From: Chlorophyllum brunneum
Lineage: Eukaryota; Basidiomycota; Agaricomycetes; Agaricales; Agaricaceae
Assembly: GCA_963576785.1 (NCBI GenBank)
Contig: OY756141.1
Location: forward strand, 2,294,001 to 2,358,000
Direction: 5' to 3'
DNA: 64,000 nucleotides
Made by a program: the position numbers and the translations under genes
The notes under the pieces: model-generated
The model's database searches: none
What the model saw: the letters and a program-made list of their open reading frames with translations, nothing else
What the model was told of the DNA's origin: nothing
Shown: piece by piece, positions 10,335 through 21,763 of the stretch
Layout of the letters: every line of letters begins with the position of its first letter
Position numbering within the stretch: the stretch's first letter is position 1

Positions 10335-12527
10335 CATCGCTCAGTTCTTCCCCTCTCTAAACCATAAGATGCTCATGGCCATTCTTGCCAAGCAGGAGTT
10401 CCCACTTAACGTGCAAACCTTTTTTGCTTCATACCTAGTGGGCCGCTCCACTGTCTACACATGGAACGGTTTCTCCTCTGATCCCCGGGGCACAGACGTG
10501 GGTGTCGGACAGGGCTCTGCCTTGTCCCCCGTCCTCTCTGGCCTCTATATCGCGCCTCTTATGAAGGTTTTTGACGTGCAGATCACTTCCCCTGGGAGTA
10601 CTCTGCTGTCGTATGTTGATGACGGTACCGTCGTTGCCCAGGCTAAGACCTGGGATGAGAACTTGGATACTCTCAAGGGGGCATACATTGTTCTCTTTAA
10701 TCTTTTTGTAGTATTCATGCTTATCATGGAGCATGACAAGTCTGAGCTTTTCCACTTCTCCAGGAAGTCTGGAGATGTCAACCCCCCCCCTTGACTTGGG
10801 CTTCAGTCCATTCACAGGGGACACTCCTCTTTGTCCTAAGACCTATTGGAGGTACCTGGGCTTTTACTTCAATCGTGCCCTGAGTTTTCAGGAACATGTT
10901 CAACATTATTCTACCAAAGCCCTCTCCACCATGAAAGTGATGGGGATGCTGGGTAACTCCTCCTGCGGTCTGACCCCCAAGCAGAAGCGGCTCCTTTTCA
11001 GGTCATGTGTCATGCCTATCGCGACGTATGGCTTCCGTCTGTGGTATTTTGATAAGGCTCAGTGTAAGGGCCTCCTCAAATCCCTCAATACTATGCAATG
11101 CAAGGCTGCATTGTGGATCACCGGTGCGTTCCGCACCTCCCCATCTGGCGGCGCCAAAGCCCTCGCTGGTCTCATCTCCGTCCACCTCCATCTGAAGAAG
11201 TTGGCCTCAAGAGCGAACTACCGTCTCTCCACCCTCTCCGATACTCACCCTCTTTGATCCCTCCTCGATCATCCGAATGCCAAGGGTGCCCCCCCACACC
11301 CTCTCTCCATCTCCCTCCTGTCTGACCATCTCATCAGATAGGTCAAAGGTTCCCTTATGGAAGCCATTTTGGTGCTTCTGTCCCTCACTGAACAGTTTGA
11401 CCCCTGCGCTGCAGTGGCTCAACCTGGTCACCGTCTCCTGGACCGCTTTGCGGCACAGGTCTCCTTCCATGACTCTCCTCATTCCCGTGACAAGAGGGCT
11501 GTGCATATAAGGCATCTGAATAGCACCTTGGAACGTGCTAATGCCAATCCTTGGGTTCTCACTGTGGCCATAGACGCTAGTCTACCACTGCGGGGGGAGT
11601 TCCAGGCAGTCTCCGCTGCCCATATCTACCAGTCAGGCTGGCGTGTCTTCCAGACGAGACATGCGGCAGGTCGAGTGACGGCTCCTGATGCGGAGCTGTA
11701 TGCTATCCGGATCGCAATGGGAAAAGCCACTGGCCTTCCCAAATGTGACTCCATTGTCCTGTTCACTGACTCCCTTGGTTCTGCCAAGAGAGCGGTGGAC
11801 CCCTCTGTTCACTCTGGCCAGCTTCACTCGCTTGCTGTGTGTAACGCTCTTATGGAGTGGTTCGAGGGTCACCCCGAACACTCCATTCACATCTGGCACA
11901 CCTACTCTTCGGAGAAGTAGGCCATTCATGGTACCGTACACCAGTACTGCACCGAGCTTCAGGTCGCTGCGGGTTCCCGTCCACAAACCTCCCTTGACTC
12001 CCTTTGTCAAAGGGTTGTCAAATCCTGCCAGGATGCCTGGATCACTCGATTCCAGGATCCTACTTACTCGGGTAGCCAGTTCATGGCTCTCGAAGGGTGC
12101 AATGGTAAGCCCCTCCAGCCCACTTACCTCCATGGAGGGTCGTGGCTACCTTCTGCCGCAGCAGAGTCCAACTTGCTGTCCGCCCCATGTGTAGGGTTAT
12201 ACTCAACCATGTGCCTATCAGGGCCTATAGGTCTCGATTCTTCCAGGACAAACCATTCTGGTGTCCATGCGGGGCTCCCTTTGAGTCTCGTGTGCATATT
12301 CTTACCAACTGTAGTCGGTTTGACACCTCTCGGGGGTACCCTGCCATGCCGGGCGCCCTTGTCAAGTTCTTGAAAACGAACCCTCAGGCATTTGCTTTCC
12401 CATCCATTCCCCGGGGAATTGGATAACTGGCTCAGGGTAGGTGGGTTATTGTCCGGCACCGGAGAGCTCCGGCAAAGACTCTCAGAGTTTTATGACTGGA
12501 GTTGTCCCCTTCGGCAACTAGGTGTGG
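10335..12527 (+). pseudogene. LINE-A ORF2 tail of C2 (RT core to CCHC)
   Basis: Starts in the RT palm and keeps GVGQGSALSPVLSGLY and an intact YVDDGTVVAQ motif (about 10612-10640). Frame is lost in a ten-C run near 10786-10795 and continues in the +1-shifted frame through GFSPFTGDTPL. Further breaks are a stop near 11257 (LDTHPL followed by TGA) and TAG at about 11919 in the RNase H C-terminal segment. RNase H signatures are IDASLPL, DAELYAI and FTDSLGSAKRA. The knuckle CPCGAPFESRVHILTNC is retained and the family stop after RGIG lies at 12426. The remaining 100 bp are 3' leader. Confidence 0.85.
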
Positions 12528-12529
12528 TT

Positions 12530-12560
<31 letters not shown>

Positions 12561-15027
12561 GTTTAAGGTGGTGCGCGATTGCAGTCCACCTGTATCTACT
12601 ATGACATGCAGAGTACAAAGAGTAGTTTACGAAGATAGGCTCTCCCCTGGCCGAACTAGACCGCCGACAGGCGGTCTGGGTGAACGGTCGCAGAAACATG
12701 CATGGACGCACGAATCCTAGACCAGAAAGATGAGCAACCCCTAGCCTCCCCTCCCTAGGGAGAGTATGTGTCAGTTCGCAATTAACTCCTACACATGCCT
12801 AAGGCGTGGGTAGCTAGCAGGGGCCGCGTCATGTTATCCAACTCCCGCAAGCGGTGTGTTGGACTTAAACGCAAATGCAGAAGGATTGCGCTTAAGGAAA
12901 CCTACTCAGCTGGTCAATAGAGACTGGCAGGCCACGACGTCTCTTGTACAAAGGACAAGAGCACAAGATATGAGTGCAAGTCTCCAAAGGAGCCCCACAC
13001 TCACAGCCAATAGGCTCTAGAGGATGGAACTGGGAGCGATACTCACCGGTCGGTGCGTGCCTGAGAATAGCATGGTTCGCCCTCATTGCAACAGACTGAG
13101 AGGGAAAGACGGAAGCCAAGAACCCCCATGGAGGTATGTTGGCTGCAGCAGTTTGTTCTTACTGCCCTTGAGAGCAAGGAAGTTCGAACCATGATAAGAG
13201 GAGTCCTGGAAAGTAACTTTCCAGGCCTTCTGAACAGTTGCCATGTTGAGTTTATGCAGCGAATCAATAGTCGTTGCTGGATGATGTCCAGTGGCAACCC
13301 GAAGGTCGGTGGCAAATAAATGCACCTCCTGATGAATGGACCACTTTGCCAAAGACGGAACAGACCAGAAAGTGAGGGAGCAGTCAGGACGATCCCTGAA
13401 CCACTCCAACAAGAGACGACAAACAGCCAGGGAATGTCCCTGGCCAGAATGTACGGACAGGTCAAGAGCTCACTTGGCGGAACCAATCGAGTCTGTAAAG
13501 ACTGCTATATGTACAGCCTCAGAAACTGCCACAGTGGTTCCCAAAGCCATACAAATGGCGAAAAGTTCAGCATCTGGGGCTGTAACCCTGCCAGCTGGGT
13601 GATGCATTGCACAAAGCAAACGTGTCCCCCTATAAACATGGGCAGCAGAAACTGCCTGGAAGTCCCTAACCAGTGGCAGACTTGCGTCCATCACTGCGTA
13701 GACAACCTGTCTATCCTCATGATACCCATGGAGGGTATCGTTGAGCAAATCCACCTGACGACCCGCAGGGTTTCCACCGAGCAAGGCATCATATGTTTTG
13801 TAGGTCACCTGAGCCGCATAGCGGTCCAGGAGACGAGAACCTGGGGATGCTTCAAGCACAAACAGCTCTAATGTCTTCATTAAGTCTGGCAAACAAGAGT
13901 TTGCCTCTGTGACTGGCCCCTTGACCTTGACCGCCTGCGCGGGAGTCATGAGAGTGATCGATCTGGGGTGTGGAACACATCCCCCTATGTACTGATGCTC
14001 CATAACGGAACAAACAGGGTGCTTCTTGAGATGAAGATGGATGGGGATGAGGCCAGCCAAGGCCTCAGCTCCTCCAGTAGGGCTGGTGCGGAACGCACCA
14101 GTGATCCACAACACAGCCCTATGCTGCATGGTGTTAAGTTGTTTCAGAAGGGCCTTGTTACGGGCAGCCTCGTAAAACCACAAACAAAACCCATACGTAG
14201 CAATGGGCACTATGCACGAGCGATAAAGGGTCCTCTTTTGAGCAGGAAGAAGACCTCGTGAAGAGTTACCAAGCATGCCCATGGCCTTGACCATGGACAG
14301 AGACTTGGTAGCGTAATGTCGAACATACTCTTTGAACGTAAGAGCATGATCAAAGAAAAAACCCAAGTACCTCCAATGGGTCTTAGGGCGAAGCAGAGTA
14401 TCGCCGGTGTGGGGATCATACCCCAGATCCAGCGGTGGGTTATCATCTCCCCGTTTACGGGAGAAATGAAAAACTTCAGACTTGTCATGCTCGATGGCAA
14501 GCCCAAACGCAGTAGTCAAGCAATAAATAATCTGGTATGCCTGCTTGAGGCACACCAAGTTAGGCTCCCAAGTTTTAGCTTGGGCGATGGCAAGGCCATT
14601 GTCGACATATGAGAGCAAGGTGCTCCCAAGGGCGATTGCCTCCCTATCATAAAGCTTCATGAAGGGGGCAAGATAGAGGCCGGAGAGGACAGGAGAGAGT
14701 GAAGAGCCCTGACTGACCCCAACGTCCGCCTGTCTGAGATCAGACTTGTGGTCCCCCCATGCATATTGCGTAGAGCGACCAACCAAATAAGAGGCAAAGA
14801 ATCTACCCACACAGGGGTCAAATCCTTGCTTCCATAGAATTGCCAACAACATGTTATGGTTGAGCAAAGGAAAGAACTGAGTAATGTCAAATGTGACAAC
14901 GCTAGTCTTGAGGCCCTTGGCCCACCCCGCGCGAACGATGTGGGTTAGGAGCATCCCAGCATCATCAGTGGACCTCTGACGGATGCCACCGAGCTAATTT
15001 GGATGAAAAACTCCATGTTTGACAGAG

Positions 15028-15029
<2 letters not shown>
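12528..15029 (-). mobile_element. LINE-B copy b1, 5' part missing
   Basis: Poly-T at 12528-12550 followed by the LINE-B 3' signature (AAATCATCATGTTTAAGGTGGTG). It inserted into the LINE-A tail of C2 after CTAGGTGTGG. It extends from the 3' end back into the RT domain and stops at 15029, where the poly-T of b2 begins in the target sequence GACAGAGTC. The 5' remainder is not recovered on the other side of b2. Confidence 0.85.
12834..15029 (-). pseudogene. LINE-B ORF2 of b1 (RT to CCHC, broken)
   Basis: The largest open part is 13470-14954 (494 codons) from LLTHIVRAGWAKGL through RT to RNase H. RT shows FDITQFFPLLNH, GVSQGSSLSPVLSGLY and YVDN in place of YVDD (about 14597-14608): the second catalytic Asp codon has become AAT. 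RNase H shows MDASLPL, DAELFAI and FTDSIGSA. A stop at about 13470 (TGA from CGA in AKRAL) precedes the C-terminal segment in 13083-13412. The knuckle CECGAPLETCTHILCSC is present. The ORF2 stop is at 12834. Confidence 0.85.
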
Positions 15030-15058
<29 letters not shown>

Positions 15059-15339
15059 TCAACATGTTTAAGGTGGTGCGCGATCGCAGTCCACCTGTAT
15101 CTACTATGACATGCAGAGTACAGAGAGTAGTTTACGAAGATAGGCTCTCCCCTGGCCGAACTAGACCGCCGACAGGCGGTCTGGGTGAACGGCCGTGGAA
15201 ACACGCACGGACGCGCGAATCCTAGGCCAGACAAGTGGAGCGACCCCTTGCCTCCCCTCCCTAGGGAGAGTATGCATCGATTCGCAATTAACTTCTACAC
15301 ACGTTGGAGACGTGGGAAGCTAGCAGGGGCCGCGCCGCG
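15030..15339 (-). promoter_or_regulatory. LINE-B 3' untranslated region with terminal hairpin (b2)
   Basis: 310-bp tail. Near the poly(A) is a perfect 6-bp stem AGGTGG (15071-15076) / CCACCT (15091-15096) with an inner TGCG/CGCA stem, closed over the palindromic segment GCGATCGC. The loop side contains the box shared with LINE-A and LINE-C. A second short inverted pair, CCGCC-GACA-GGCGG, lies at about 15167-15179. Confidence 0.55.
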
Positions 15340-18300
15340 TTATCCAACTCCCGCAAGCGGTGTGTTGGACTTAAACGCAAACGCAGATGGGTTGCGTTTA
15401 AGAAAAGATACCAGCTGGTCAACAGAGACCGGCAGGCCATGACGTCTCTTGTACAGAGGACAAGAGCACAAGATATGAGAGCGGGTCTCCAGAGGAGCCC
15501 CGCACTCGCAGCCAACAGGCTCTAGAGGATGGAACCGGGAGCGATACTCGCTGGTTGGAGCGTGCCCGAGGATGGCACAATTCACTCTCGTCGCAATAGA
15601 CTGAGAGGGAAACGAAGGAAGCCAAGAACCCCCATGGAGATACGTTGGCTGTAAAAGTTTGCTCCTACTATCCTTGAGGGCAAGGAAGTTAGAGCCGCGA
15701 TAAGAGGAGTCCTGGAAAGTGACTTTCCAGGCCTTCTGAATAGTTGCTACGTTGATTTTACGCAGCCAATCAATTGATGTCGCTGGGCGACGTCCAGCGG
15801 CAACCTGAAGACTAGTGGCAAATACATGCATACCCTGATGAATGGACCATTTCGCCGACGACGGAACGGCCCAGAAAGTGAGGGAGCGGTCAGGACGATT
15901 CCTGAACCACTCCAACAGAAGACGACACACCGCCAGGGAGTGTCCTTGGCCAGAGTGTACGGACGGGTCAAGAGCTCGCTTGGCAGAACCAATCGAGTCT
16001 GTGAAGACCGCAATATGTACCGCCTCAGAGACCGCCACAGCAGTTCCCAAGGCCATACGAATGGCGAAAAGTTCAGCATCCGGGGCTGTAACCCTGCCAG
16101 CTGGGTGACGCGTTGCACGAAGCAAGTGTGTTCCCCTATAAACATGGGCAGCAGAAACTGCCTGGAAGTCTCCACCCAGTGGCAGACTTGCGTCTGTCGC
16201 TGCGTAGACAACCTGTCTATCCTCACGATACCCATGAAGGGTATCATTGAGCAAATCCACTTGACGACCCGCAGGGTTTCCACCGAGCGAGGCATCATAC
16301 GTTTTATAAGTCACCTGGGCCGCGAAGCGGTCCATGAGATGAGAACCTGGCGACGCTTCGAGCGCAAACGGCTCGAACATTTCCGTAAGGTCTGGCAAGT
16401 GAGTGTTTGCCTCCGTGACTGGCCCCTTGACCTTACCCGCCTGGGCGGGGGTCATGAGAGCAATTGATCTGGGGTGCGGAACGCAACCCCCTATATACTG
16501 ACGCCCCATAACAGAACGAACAGGGTGATTATCAGAAAGCGTAGCAACCCTGTGGACAGCACGGGCAGCCAACTTCCTGAGATGAAGATAGATGGGGATG
16601 AGGCCAGCCAAGGCTTCAGCTCCTCCAGTGGGGCTGGTGCGGAATGCACCAGTGATCCACAACGCAGCTCTACGCTGCATAGTGTTAAGTTGTTTCAGAA
16701 GGGCCTTATTACGGGCACCTTCATAAAACCAGAGTCGAAATCCATACGTAGTGATTGGCACTACGCATGAGCGGTACAGAGTCCTCTTCTGAACAGGAAG
16801 AAGGCCTCGCGAAGAGTTACCAAGCATGCCCATGGCCTTGACCATGGACAGCGACTTAGTAGCGTAATGCCGAACATGCTCTCTAAATGTAAGAGCGCGA
16901 TTGAAGAAGAAGCCCAAGTACCTCCAATGGGTCTTAGGGTGAAGCGGAGTATCGCCGGTATGGGATCATACCCCAAATCCAGCGGAGGGTTGTCATCTCC
17001 CCGTTTACGGGAGAAATGAAAGACTTCAGACTTGTCGTGCTTGACGGCAAGCCCAAACGCAGTAGTCAGGCGATAAATAATCTGGTATGCCTGCTTGAGG
17101 CATACCAAATTAGGTTCCCAAATTTTAGCTTGGGTGATGACGAGGCCATCATCGACGTATGAGAGCAGGGTGCTCCCAAGAGCGATTGCCTCCCTATCAT
17201 AAAGCTTCATGAAGGGGGCAAGATAAAGGCCGGAGAGGACAGGAGAGAGCGAAGAGCCCTGACCGACCCCAACGTCCGCCTGTCTGAGATCAGACTTGTG
17301 GTCCCCCCATGCATATTGCGTAGAGCGACCAACCAAATAAGAGGCAAAGAATCTACCCACACAGGGGTTGAATCCTTGCTTCCGCAGAATTGCCAACAAC
17401 ATAGAGTGGTTGAGCGAAGGAAAGAACTGAGCGATGTCAAAAGCAACAACACTAGTCTTGAGGCCCTTGGCCCACCCCGCGCGAACGATGTGAGTTAGGA
17501 GCATCCCAGCATCATCAGTGGACCTCTGACGGATACCACCAAGCTGATTTGGATGAAAAACTCCATGCTTGACAGAGTCAAACTGGAGGCGATTCGAGAC
17601 CATTTTCTCGATGAGTTTACCGAAGGTGTTCAAGAGCACAATGGGTCTGAACGCCTTGGGTGTTGAGTAGGACGGCTTGCCCGGCTTCGGTATGATAACC
17701 GACAAGCTTTCCTTAAAGTGAGACGGCCAATGACCCACACTCATGCAGGCATTAGCTATCCCGATGAATAGCCGAAGGACATCGGGGTTCTCGGTGATCT
17801 CCTTGAGGTGGGTCCATGTTACATGGTCCGGCCCCAGGGCGGACACACCCGAGCATGTGCTAAGGGCGTCCATCAGCTCTAAGGCTGAGAATTGGACCCA
17901 CTCCCGCGCCGTAAGGCTTGGCAGCGGATCAAGAACAGAAATGTCCACAGCTCGGCCAGAAGCCGAGTTGTAGGTATTGTGGAGTGCGTCCCAGAGATCC
18001 GGGAGCGCGTGACATGGCTCTCCATTGTATTGGATAGCCTCGCAGGGTGGAAGCTTCCGCTTTTGGACCCATTCCATAAGGTCCCACGGTCGCTTGTTTG
18101 TAGAAGCAATCTCCTCAATGCGAGCATCAAAGAAGTTGCGCTTGGTGTGCTTCTTAGCACGTCTAAAGCTAGAGTAGTCATCGTGGGAACGAGTCTCACG
18201 ATATCTCCCAAAGGTTTCGCAGCATTCCTGGTTCCACCAGGGTTTAGAGCAGCGAGTGATCATGATGTCCACCGCATGGGCTTCCCACGCGGTGGAAAAG

Positions 18301-19211
18301 GCCTCTGCCACGGCGTGAACCGCAGCCTCAACCTCATCAGTAGTGGTGGGTACCGGAAGTCTAGCTACCTCCCGAAGGTCCCGAATAACATCAGTGAGGA
18401 AGAGCGCTACCTCTTCGCCACCATCATGCGGCAGGGTTTTCCTGTGAGTCTCCACTATCGTGGGAGTGACTGGAAGCGTCAGAACCAGTGGAACGTGGTC
18501 TGACGGACCCCTAAGGGAGTAATCCAACCTGGGTCTATGAGAAATAGACAGGTCTGATGGAACAAATGCAAGATCAATGACCGATGGTCGAAGATCCTCA
18601 TTGTGCGGAATGTGAGTAGGTCCAGGCTCGACCGGAAGGGCGAGGTCTAGACCAATGTCCGTCCCGATGGAGATCAGAGACTGCGAGGTACCCGAGTGGG
18701 AGCCATAGTTAGGGTCCCAAAACTCAGAATGGCAATTGAAATCACCGCCCATATAGACATGTCTGGGTAATGTAGCAGCCCAGTCCGCAAGGAACCGAAT
18801 TGCGGTGTGCTCCGAATCAGAGTAAATGTTCATGAGATTCAGGGTCCCGCCCCCCAAAAACAGGGAGAGAACCATGATGTCACGGTGATTAATGAGGTCC
18901 GTCCGATAGGATGGCCTCAAAGAAGACAACCGGTTATGGACAAATGTCATAACCCGTGGGTCAGAGCCAGGCTCCGGGGCCCGAACCATGCACAGCCACT
19001 CGGGGTGCTTGGGGGCGCCAATAACATCGTCCCCCTCGACAGAAGTTGTGGAGGGGGCGGATCTGATGAACTGCCAGGGAGGTTCTTGAAAGAAGAGGAT
19101 GTCAAAGTGATCTTTGAGATCCTCCAGTAAAGTATCGACTAAATCATAATTTTTATTACAATTCTGCTGATATACACGGATATTTCGTAGTTCTAAAGGT
19201 TGCCTATTCAT
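15340..19211 (-). pseudogene. LINE-B ORF2 of b2: endonuclease, RT, RNase H, CCHC (single frameshift)
   Basis: About 1,290 codons from ATG 19211 (MNRQPLELRNIRVYQQNC). Endonuclease: QEPPWQF near residue 45, GGDFNCHSEFWDP, SVIDLAF, SDHVPLVL. RT: FRPIVLLNTFGKLIEKM, VAFDIAQFFPSLNH, GVGQGSSLSPVLSGLY, and YVDDGLVI intact at about 17148-17160. RNase H: ATDASLPL, DAELFAI, FTDSIGSAKRAL. C-terminal knuckle CECGAPLETRSHILCSC; stop after PLAGVG. Two long open segments (16761-19217 and 15340-16917) overlap and are in different frames. Comparison with b1 shows one missing G in the run near 16966. All catalytic residues checked are present. It is the nearest thing to a functional LINE gene in the window. Confidence 0.92.
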
Positions 19212-19304
19212 TGGCAAGCTGTAGAGTATGAGGGCTGGTGAGGGGAGATTGCCGCCGAAGACGGTTGTTACTCACCTCGCGATAAAATTTCTTGATTTTC
19301 TCAG

Positions 19305-19308
<4 letters not shown>
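19204..19308 (-). pseudogene. 3' end of LINE-B ORF1 (b2), with stop-start overlap and intron-like segment
   Basis: Encodes the last residues of ORF1 (EPEKIKKFYREV...), ending at TAG 19206-19204 inside ATGAATAG, which also starts ORF2. A 57-nt stretch here has a GTGAGT start and a CTCTACAG end, resembling a small fungal intron. It is also in frame and stop-free, so it may equally be plain coding sequence. Confidence 0.6.
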
Positions 19309-19342
<34 letters not shown>

Positions 19343-19622
19343 GTCATGTTTAAGGTGGTGCGCGATCGCAGTCCACCTGTATCTACTGTGACATGTAGGC
19401 TACAAAGAAAGGTACACGAAGACTGGCTCTCCCCTGGCCGAACTAGACCGCCGACAGGCGGTCTGGGTGTACGGTCGCGGAAACACGCACGGACGCGTGA
19501 ATCCTAGACCAAATATATAGAGCGACCCCTTGCCTCCCCTCCCTAAGGAGAGTATGCGTCGATTCGCAATTAACTTCTACACACATCTAGAGACGTGGGA
19601 AGCTAGCAGGGGCCGCGCTGCA

Positions 19623-20970
19623 TTATCCAACTCCCGCAAGCGGTGTGTTGGACTTAAACGCAAACGCAGAAGGATTGCGTTTAAGAAAACTAACAAGCTG
19701 GTCGATAGAGACCGGCAAGCCACGACGTCTCTTGTACAGTGGACAAGAGCACAAGATATGAGTGCGGGTCTCCAGAGGAGCCCCACACTCGCAGCCAATA
19801 GGCTCTAGAGGATGGAACCGGGAGTGGTACTCGCCGGTTGGAGCATGCCCGAGGATGGCACGGTTCGCTCTCGTCGCGACAGACTGAGAGGGAAAGGAAG
19901 GAAGCCAAGAACCCCCATGGAGGTACGTCGGCTGTAGAACTTTGTCCTTACTATCCTTGAGAACAAGGAAGTTCGAACCGCGATACGCGGAGTCCTGGAA
20001 AGTGACTTTCCAGGACTTCTGTATAGTTGCCACGTTGATTCTACGCAGCGAGTCAATAGATGTCGCTGGACGACGTCCGGCGGCAACCTGAAGATTGGTG
20101 GCAAATACATGCACATCCTGATGAATGGACCATCTCGCTGAGGACGGAACGGACCAGAAAGTGAGGGAGCGGTCGGGACGATTCCTGAACCACTCCAACA
20201 AGAGACGACACACAGCCAGGGAATGTCCCTGGCCAGAGTGCACGGACGGGTCGAGAGCTCGCTTGGCAGAACCAATCGAGTCCGTAAAGACCGCAATGTG
20301 TACGGCCTCAGAGACTGCCGCGGCAGTCCCCAAAGCCATACGGATGGCGAACAGTTCAGCATCTGGGGCTGTAACCTTGCCAGCTGGGTGACGCGCTGCG
20401 CGAAGCAAGCGTGTCCCCCTATAAACATGGGCAGCCGAAACTGCCTGGAAGTCCCCAACCAGCGGCAGACTCACGTCCGTCGCTGCGTAGACAACCTGTC
20501 TATCCTCTCGATACCCACGAAGGGTATCGTTGAGCAAATCCACCTGGCGACCCGCAGGGTTTCCACCGAGCGAGGCGTCATACGTCTTATAAGTCACCTG
20601 GGCCGAAAATCGGTCCAAAAGACGAGAACCTAGGGACGCCTCGAGCGCAAACGGCTCGAACGTCTCCGTTAGGTCTGGCAAACGAGAGTTTGCCTCCGTG
20701 ACCGGCCCCTTGACCTTACCCGCCTGGGCGGGGGTCATGAGGGCGATCGATCTGGGGTGTGGACCACAGTCCCCTACATACTGATGCCCCATAACGGAGC
20801 GAACAGGGTGGTTCTCAGAAAGTGTAGCAACCCTGTGGACAGCACGGGTAGCCAACTTCTTGAGGTGGAGGTGGATGGGGATGAGGCCAGCCAAGGCCTC
20901 AGCTCCTCCGGTAGGACTGGTGCGAAATGCACCAGTGATCCACAATGCAGCCTTACGTTGCATAGTGTTC
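19623..20970 (-). pseudogene. LINE-B ORF2 C-terminal region of C4 (RNase H and CCHC), open
   Basis: Open from the module junction to the family stop (19623), about 450 LINE-B codons without interruption. The open frame even extends about 40 codons into the module (start near 21089). It includes MQRKAALWITGAFRTSPTGG, ATDVSLPL (TDAS with A to V), DAELFAI, FTDSIGSAKRAL and CECGAPLETRTHILCSC. It lacks endonuclease and RT palm, so it cannot mobilise itself. CpG-rich and apparently young. Confidence 0.85.
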
Positions 20971-21662
20971 CCGCGTACGGAGCCCCTTGAGGGAATAAAG
21001 CTCCTAGAGGCCCAGAAATGGGGGTCTTGAGACGTCGTGTGCCCGTAGAATGCCCAGCATGTTCCCAGGCTCCCATATTGGTGTCGCATCCGGCCATGTT
21101 GCAGGGACTTTGCCCCTCCCTCCTAAGAGGTAAAGCCTTTAGCTTGGGCGAACACCCCGCTACTGAGAGAGCGCGGTATCCCTGAGGACCGGCCCGCCGT
21201 TCGCTTGAGGCATCCTTCCTATATGGTGCACGGACGGGATCTCACCACTTGACTGCGCACGCCGCCACCCCAAAACCAGACCTCTCGCATGGTAACAACT
21301 CAAATGGGTACACCCCGATCTTCACGGGGACCCACCGACAGAGGATTTTGACCTCTCGAGCCGGGCCGCTCCTTCTCGGTAACCGGGCGGCTTTTTTCAG
21401 CACGCTCCCAGTAAACGGCCCGCTACGGTCCACTAGTTGGGCAGGCAGAGGCCACGAAGGCGTACCTCCAAGGCGCGACCCCTGGACTAGCTTCCCGTTC
21501 CCCCGCAGCCGCTTTCGCTATGCCCTACCTCCGGAGGAGGTGATTTGTCTTTGGGCGCGGATCCGCGTGCTAATACTGGCGGGGATCTCTGTCTCGCAGG
21601 GGGCGCTACCAGGGTGGTGTTCACATTGGCTTACCTAAGCAACCCGCGGAACGGATTACTTA
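20971..21662 (-). repeat. 5' module, subfamily II, copy C4
   Basis: About 690 bp, homologous to subfamily I over several blocks (CCTCTCGAGCC, GCGGCTTTTTTCAGCACG at 21386-21403, GCTTCCCGTTCC, GGATCCGCGTGCT on the plus strand) but lacking a recognisable tRNA-like head. The same length and ends recur in C5. It contains no sense ORF of note. A 129-codon antisense frame (21249-21638) has no counterpart conserved in C5. G+C-rich with many CpG. Confidence 0.6.
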
Positions 21663-21763
21663 TCTGATCTCCAAAACCTCTTATCCCTTCTTTGACTCAT
21701 ACCACCATCATCAATTTTCAAAAGTCGATTACACGGTATTAGTCTATAGCACTTGGATACACA

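Larger units (their letters stand above)
9445..12527 (+). mobile_element. Chimeric retroelement C2: 5' module I fused to a LINE-A tail
   Basis: Module I (9445-10334) ends in GTAGACGGG and passes without a gap into LINE-A ORF2 at CATCGCTCAGTTC, in the RT domain just after the VAFDIAQFF start. The LINE-A tail runs to 12527 in its 3' untranslated region, where LINE-B copy b1 interrupts it. The rest of the tail and the right-hand target-site duplication are not found. The left boundary AGTCGGCC equals that of C3, supporting a defined 5' end. Confidence 0.75.
15030..19308 (-). mobile_element. LINE-B copy b2, complete ORF2, best preserved
   Basis: Poly-T at 15030-15056, then the complete LINE-B 3' tail, the whole of ORF2, and the last codons of ORF1 up to 19308, where the poly-T of C4 begins. 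CpG content is clearly higher than in b4, b5 or b6. It inserted into b1. The left target is CATGTTTGACAGAGTC, and no right duplicate is visible at 19308. Confidence 0.88.
19309..21662 (-). mobile_element. Chimeric retroelement C4: 5' module II fused to a LINE-B tail
   Basis: In sense (minus) direction: module II (21662 to 20971) ending CCCTCAAGGGGCTCCGTACGCGG, then LINE-B ORF2 from GAACACTATGCAACG (just before the MQRKAALWITGAF codons), the complete LINE-B 3' tail, and poly(A) (poly-T at 19309-19337). The fusion boundary matches that of C1-C3 at the module side but falls at a different LINE position. No target-site duplication is found: the left flank is b2 ORF1 and the right flank is LINE-C c1. 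Confidence 0.72.

Noticed and set aside
10780..10800. Programmed frameshift at the C-run in LINE-A ORF2
   Set aside because: The run length differs between copies (a1, C2, a5), and a5 is in frame through it, so slippage mutation explains it better.
20971..21662. Module II as the 5' leader of LINE-C c1
   Set aside because: Copy c2 starts at the same base as c1 but has copia sequence upstream. In C5 the same module lies next to the 3' side of c2, and its orientation matches the LINE-B tail.
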